From the NCBI GenBank assembly GCA_930367205.1, contig OV884011.1, forward strand, positions 85,483,474 to 85,547,473: a DNA stretch of 64,000 nucleotides. Reading direction: 5' to 3'. The position numbers and the translations under genes were made by a program. This document shows positions 58,984 to 64,000 of this stretch, piece after piece. The stretch comes from Acanthosoma haemorrhoidale. Its lineage: Eukaryota > Arthropoda > Insecta > Hemiptera > Acanthosomatidae. The number at the start of each line of letters is the position of its first letter. Positions within the stretch are counted from its first letter, which is position 1. The notes beneath the pieces were generated by a model. It ran no database searches. It was not told the origin of the DNA and saw only the letters and a list, made by a program, of their open reading frames with translations.

Positions 58984-61140
58984 GATAAAATTGTGCTTCT
59001 ACTGATATTTTTGGTTCATATGTCATTGTCACTATTCATTTTAAATTAGGTAAATAAAAAATAACCTTCAGTTTCCTCTTTAAAATATTACACTAAAACT
59101 ATTCAGATATATAATATTGAAGGGAATTTCATTGAAACTAAGGAAAACATAAAAGTTTTCAGGTAAAGCTGAAAAAGATAGTACCTAACTCTTGATAATT
59201 ACCACTAACACAAATGAGAATAGTAATGATTTTTAAACTATATCAAACGTTAACAAGAATTTATTAGCTGTTAATAAAAATTTACAACAGCTTATGTCGA
59301 GAAATAAGAATTAGATAGACTGTCAAGTACAATTAGCTGTTGCTTTCCTTATAGTTTACATTATCAGTTGGCTTGACTTACATCTGTACCACAATTCCAT
59401 CAGCAGTATGGTAAACAATAAATTTATGTAAATTAACTTCAAATACTAACTAATAATTGCCAGGAAATGGTACTGATACTGCTTGCAGTTAGATTGTTTT
59501 ATAATGGACATAACCATTTAGCTTTCTAGTCATTTACATTATCAGTTCATTATTTTTATACTACGTACTTTTCCAATAATGGTACGATAAACAATAAATT
59601 TATATAATCAATCAACTAACATTGCTAGCAGATAGAGTGATCAGTAGTATTGAAGTCAAGATCATTTTTGTCAATCTTGATCATTTACATTAACAGTTAA
59701 TTATTTATATATAGGTATTCAGTGAATTCTCCAGCAGTGATTTGATCAACAATAAATTTCAATTAATAATTTATTGCTAGTACTAAACAAATAACTAGAA
59801 TTTAATGATATTAATACTGCTTGCAATTTAAATTTTGTGTTTCTATAATGAATATAATTTTTTTTTTAGCTTACCCATATCTAAACATCATCAGTCCATG
59901 ATGCAACTTTTGCATTAACAATCGCAACTAAACAAAAAAAATTAAATAAACTAACCAAGCAATATTGATTTTGCTGATTAGATTTATTTTTTAACACATC
60001 ATTAATTTTTAAAAGAAGCACTCCATAAAAAAGGTACTCACTGAGAAAGATGAAATTAGTACTAATATAAATGGACAGTAATAAAATGCACTTGTAATGT
60101 AAAAATCATACCTACTTCATTTTATCAAATCACAACTCTAACAGTTGTCATATTTCTCAAATAATGTGAAATTATTGCTAATAAATTTTACTAAATATAC
60201 TTTTTTAAATAAATTATGGCTATATATTATCTTTGGTAGTAGCACAGCGTTGTTCTAACTACTTTAAAAATAACAGGTACTTTATCACATGATTGCTGCT
60301 TCTTCATATTTAATATTATCTTTTTTTTTTGCTTATCATCATTAAAAAAAATATAATATAGATATGTTAATTGACACCCTGGTAATTTTCTTAGATCAGT
60401 CTTCATTATCCCTGAGCCAAGTTATATTAAAATTATTATTATTAACTTTATATTCATCATTGTTTATATTTTATCCCGGTATCATATTTACATTTATGTT
60501 AAATTTGGTATATTACATTTCACTTTTTTAGAAATGTTGAGGTCACAATACACATCAAAATAAATTATATTAATGTAACTTTAATAGAAGTTTAAATTCA
60601 GTAATCAATCTAATGACCGAGTAATTGCTGAAGAACATTTCCAGCTCCTAGAAACCATATTAACCTCTCTTCCATCAATCGACTTATTACATGCTAGAGA
60701 AAATCTAAAGTTAAATGCAGAGCAGAGTTCAAATACTATTGTAATAGGGTCACATCCAACCTTTCTTCTGAATACTATTCCTTTAAGAAATAACACCTTT
60801 TTTACTGAAAAACGTTTAATACTCAGCCAAAAAAGCCTATCCTGGAAAGCTAATTTTGTGTCATGTTTTTTTTATGAAACACTTGCAGTCCTCAGTTTTA
60901 CATTAACTAAAGTGCCTCTGCCCTTACGTTATTATTGAGTTATCCCCTCCTACCATCCTTTATACATTTCTGAACTGGATCGAACTAGGATTGATGACTG
61001 AACTTTGAAGTACATTTAGTTACAGTATGATGAAACGGTTCCATCATAGTTAAGTTGAATGAATACTTGTGTAATGAAAGGAGAAACAGCTTTAACCATG
61101 TTTTTTATTAAACTCATTGACTGGAGCCAGTTGCTAATAA
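58984..61140. other. Gene-free AT-rich stretch
   Basis: No gene recognised. Near 59340-59830 short phrases recur with variation (tttacattatcagtt, gtaaacaataaattta/gataaacaataaattta), suggesting a degenerate ~180-220 bp repeat. Confidence 0.4.
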
Positions 61141-62530
61141 GATTTGTTTGACACCCTCAGCGACTCAAAGAGGACCTTGACTTTTCAGCTGACTTACTTG
61201 ACCCCATTATCTTCAGTTTGTTTCTTCCACGTCTACCCTTTTTTCAAGTACTCCAATGATCCAATGGCTTCACTATATTTTGCAGTTCACATTATTTTAT
61301 GTTATCTTTTATTTTCACATACATCATTCCCACATTCTTCATCTTACATAAATTTCCTTAATTTATTTTTTAGATCTTAAATGTTTAGACCTTCTGGCAA
61401 ACCACTTTTCAGATTCCATAATTTGTATGCACTCATAAATCCTTTACTTTGATCAACAGGACCTTTCACAACTAACCTTATCACATTTATGAATAACATT
61501 TTCACTGCAAATCACATAAATGCACAATCCCTTCCAGCCTATTTCAATGAATTCCTCCAGTTCTTCCTCGAAAACTTTTACCCACATCATTGCAGTATCA
61601 GAAGCCTGACTCAAACCCTTAAATCCCTTCCTCAGCTGTCGCCATACCAAATTACACTTACATAATCCTCACTAGTGGCCTTAACTTAACTCTGTCCCCT
61701 AAAGACAAAATATTCCTCAAAGATCTTGAATTTATCTCTATATTCTCCCACTCACCACAAGGCACATTCTGACACCACCTTAATGTCTATATTATCAATT
61801 TATATGGTAATCTTCTTTCTTCCTCTCAATTCCCAGTACCATTTTTAGGTGGACAATTTAATAACATTATATTGGAGCCTTGTTATGCTACCGGATAAAT
61901 CACTTATCACAATATTGACTCATTCTCCTTTGAAATCCTTCAACCAGACCTTGACTCCGTTAATTGAGATTATTTTTTCCTTCAATTTCAACTTCCTCAC
62001 TTGAGCATTCTAGGCAAGCATGCCCCCATCAAATCCATCGTCGGTCACCATCCCCATGCACCATAATGTCTTAATGCATTATGGAACTGACAAGAGACCA
62101 AAATGCAGCAAGAAAGAAATTTATCCATACATAACATCCAAAAGACGGATCTTCATCGGCTCTGAAACCCCACCCAGTCCAATATACAACTAGCCAGGTT
62201 AGATAGAATATTGACCACTTCCTCTCATCTACAACTGATCCTTAATTGAAACGGAATCTTCTTTTGTTAACTTTCCCTCTGCAAATTCTCTATTCCAGTA
62301 TGTCACATCTCCCCCTGATAAACTCAACTCTCATTTCTGCCCTATAATATTTTCATAAGCACCAATTTCTTTCTTTATACCAAGCTGAATAAACTGAATC
62401 TACACCCTATAAAATCCAAATCAATATCATACGTTCCAACCTCCCTCACCAACCACCTATTTTTTAAATTGAGTCCAGTCCTTTCCAATACTCCTCATCT
62501 GTCAAGAACCTTGATTAAATCTTAGTAGCA
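61141..62530 (+). mobile_element. C-rich stretch, possible LINE relic
   Basis: The plus strand is pyrimidine-skewed and reads near 61695-62100 as LSPKDKIFLKDL-like and, after stops, GKHAPIKSIVGHHPHAP. The latter resembles the linker after the LINE endonuclease (HAPxKxxxxRxxxxPW). Frames are broken throughout. The call rests mainly on that one motif. Confidence 0.35.
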
Positions 62531-64000
62531 AGGAATGAACACGTTCCACTCATTCAAATTCAAACTTCTAGTTTTGCCTTAATTTGTCCTTCTGTCGAAA
62601 TGTTTATAAAATATTGGAAACTCAATGAATAACTAAAACCTTTTGTATAAACTGTTACCTTTGATTTGTTTTCGAGAAACCAAGAGACACGTGCATTTCA
62701 CATCACCATGTGGAGTCATAATTTCTATTTTCCTCAACCAGATATCAATACTTTCTCTACAAAACCATATCCACTAAAACCCAATCATACGTATAAATGT
62801 GCTTGGTGCAAGATGTGATGAAGCCAAAATTCAGTAAGTCACTAAGTTAACTTAGGGATGTCTTGCAGAGATTTAATAAATTTATAAAAGTGGCATAAGG
62901 ATTTATTGTTTCAAGAAAACACTTAAAGCATCGGACAGCTTGGGTAATTCATACATTGATAATAATTTTTTTCTTAAGAGACAAGCAAAAAAGTGATTTT
63001 TGAAAAAATTAACTAAGTCACTTCTTGTACCAAGCCACAGATATAACCTCCTTAACTCCAATCCTCTATCCATTTTCATCCATTCACAGGACTAGATTCT
63101 GCTATGCCCCTCCACCCTTATCCCATCTTTATAATTTCTTCTCTGCCTGCAATATTTGATTGGCTGTTTTGTATTTTTTTTTTGTTTTGTTAATATAAAA
63201 CATAATTATTTATTATTACGATGTGTATCCATGCTAGATTATGACCCAATATAATTTTTGTCATTCTTAGAAGATTTATGTCCGGGAACAAAGTTTTTAT
63301 TTCATTTCAAGTTAGCAACAATGTTCTTCATGTTCACAACTGAAATCTATTGACTGACTTCCATTTTTATTTGGTTTTTCCTCCAGACGATATACTTCCT
63401 AATGATGTTTTAGGATATGGTCACTGGATGTGAGTTTAACTTTAACAATTCTGCCAGCAGAAATCAGTATTATAATCACTTACATTACTACAGCTTTCGA
63501 CAGCAGTCATTATTAACTCCTGGTAATGCTGTGTGTCTGAACCTCCTATCCAATGATATTAAAGTTCTGTGTACCAGGCTTATCTGTTCTTCTAAAACCT
63601 AAAACCAAACTACCCCTTCATCTTAGTTAAATAATTAATAATCAATATTTTTCAAATCAAAGAGGTTATCTTCTGATTCTGAGGCTGTGGAGGTGGGCCT
63701 GCAAGAATCCAAAACAAGCCACAGCCTCACTCGGCACCAATTTATGTTGAAGTTCACAGGACCACTGGATCCCTAGCTTAGGGAATAGATAGCAACTTGA
63801 TGTAACCAGTGAGTTTATAAACAGAACAGCTCTGTTTGTTCTTTCAAATGCCTTATCTCCAACTGAATCATTTTTATACCAACAGTAATGTTTTTTTTTG
63901 GTTCTCTTGGTTCTGAAATTTAAAACATTAAATGAAATACTCTATCCCTAGTGTTACTACTATGTGAGAAAATTGCTGAATTATCCATCTAGAAATATTA
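62531..64000. other. Gene-free stretch to window end
   Basis: No gene recognised. The open frame at 63417-63602 has no motif. A locally GC-richer patch at 63680-63780 may be a repeat fragment. Confidence 0.35.

Overview
This is a eukaryotic, almost certainly insect (at least arthropod) genomic window. It is AT-rich, has spliced genes with GT-AG introns, mariner, hAT-like, Ty3/Gypsy and jockey-type LINE remains, tRNA-derived SINE heads and microsatellites. No bacterial-type operon, CRISPR array or rRNA is visible. The order of insect cannot be fixed from the sequence alone.

Four host genes can be supported. (1) TMEM203, minus strand, 2742-13183, 5' incomplete: two exons separated by a ~10.1 kb intron filled with transposons. 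(2) POP7/Rpp20, the Alba-type subunit of RNase P/MRP, minus strand, 18715-20770, 3' incomplete. (3) A small acidic nuclear protein with AT-hook-like segments, plus strand, five exons, 21179-22742. It is divergent from POP7 across a ~400 bp shared promoter carrying an NRF-1-like palindrome and two ATCGAT motifs. (4) A multi-pass membrane protein of the PRRT3/PRRT4 type, plus strand, eleven coding exons, 25515-36686, for which I could assemble a continuous 428-residue reading frame.

The rest is repeat archaeology. 560-1470 is a broken DDE-type transposase-like ORF. 3085-3460 is a mariner deletion derivative. 3715-9620 is a decayed LINE interrupted by a complete 4.18 kb Ty3/Gypsy element (143 bp LTRs, 5 bp TSD, PBS, PPT, all main ORFs broken). 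13410-15795 is a second copy of the same LINE, interrupted instead by a full-length but dead mariner; each LINE copy preserves the empty site of the other's insertion. 16326-17135 and 39323-39735 are two solo LTRs of one family, each with a 5 bp TSD; the second sits in a repeat whose uninterrupted copy lies at 48730-49215. 44.7-47.8 kb is a Gypsy relic broken by a third mariner. 49.45-52.4 kb is another Gypsy relic (minus), followed by a hAT/ZBED-like transposase relic (52.4-53.8 kb). 56.5 kb and 61.7 kb hold LINE fragments. A ~0.8 kb TTAA/CCCTTT-ended repeat occurs twice in inverted orientation (10.26 kb and 58.98 kb).

I do not see a previously undescribed biological system. The most informative signals are the complete PRRT-like gene model with an apparently missing last membrane segment, the POP7/TMEM203 exons that should lie in a transposon-packed interval but were not found, and the nested insertions whose pre-insertion sites can be read directly.
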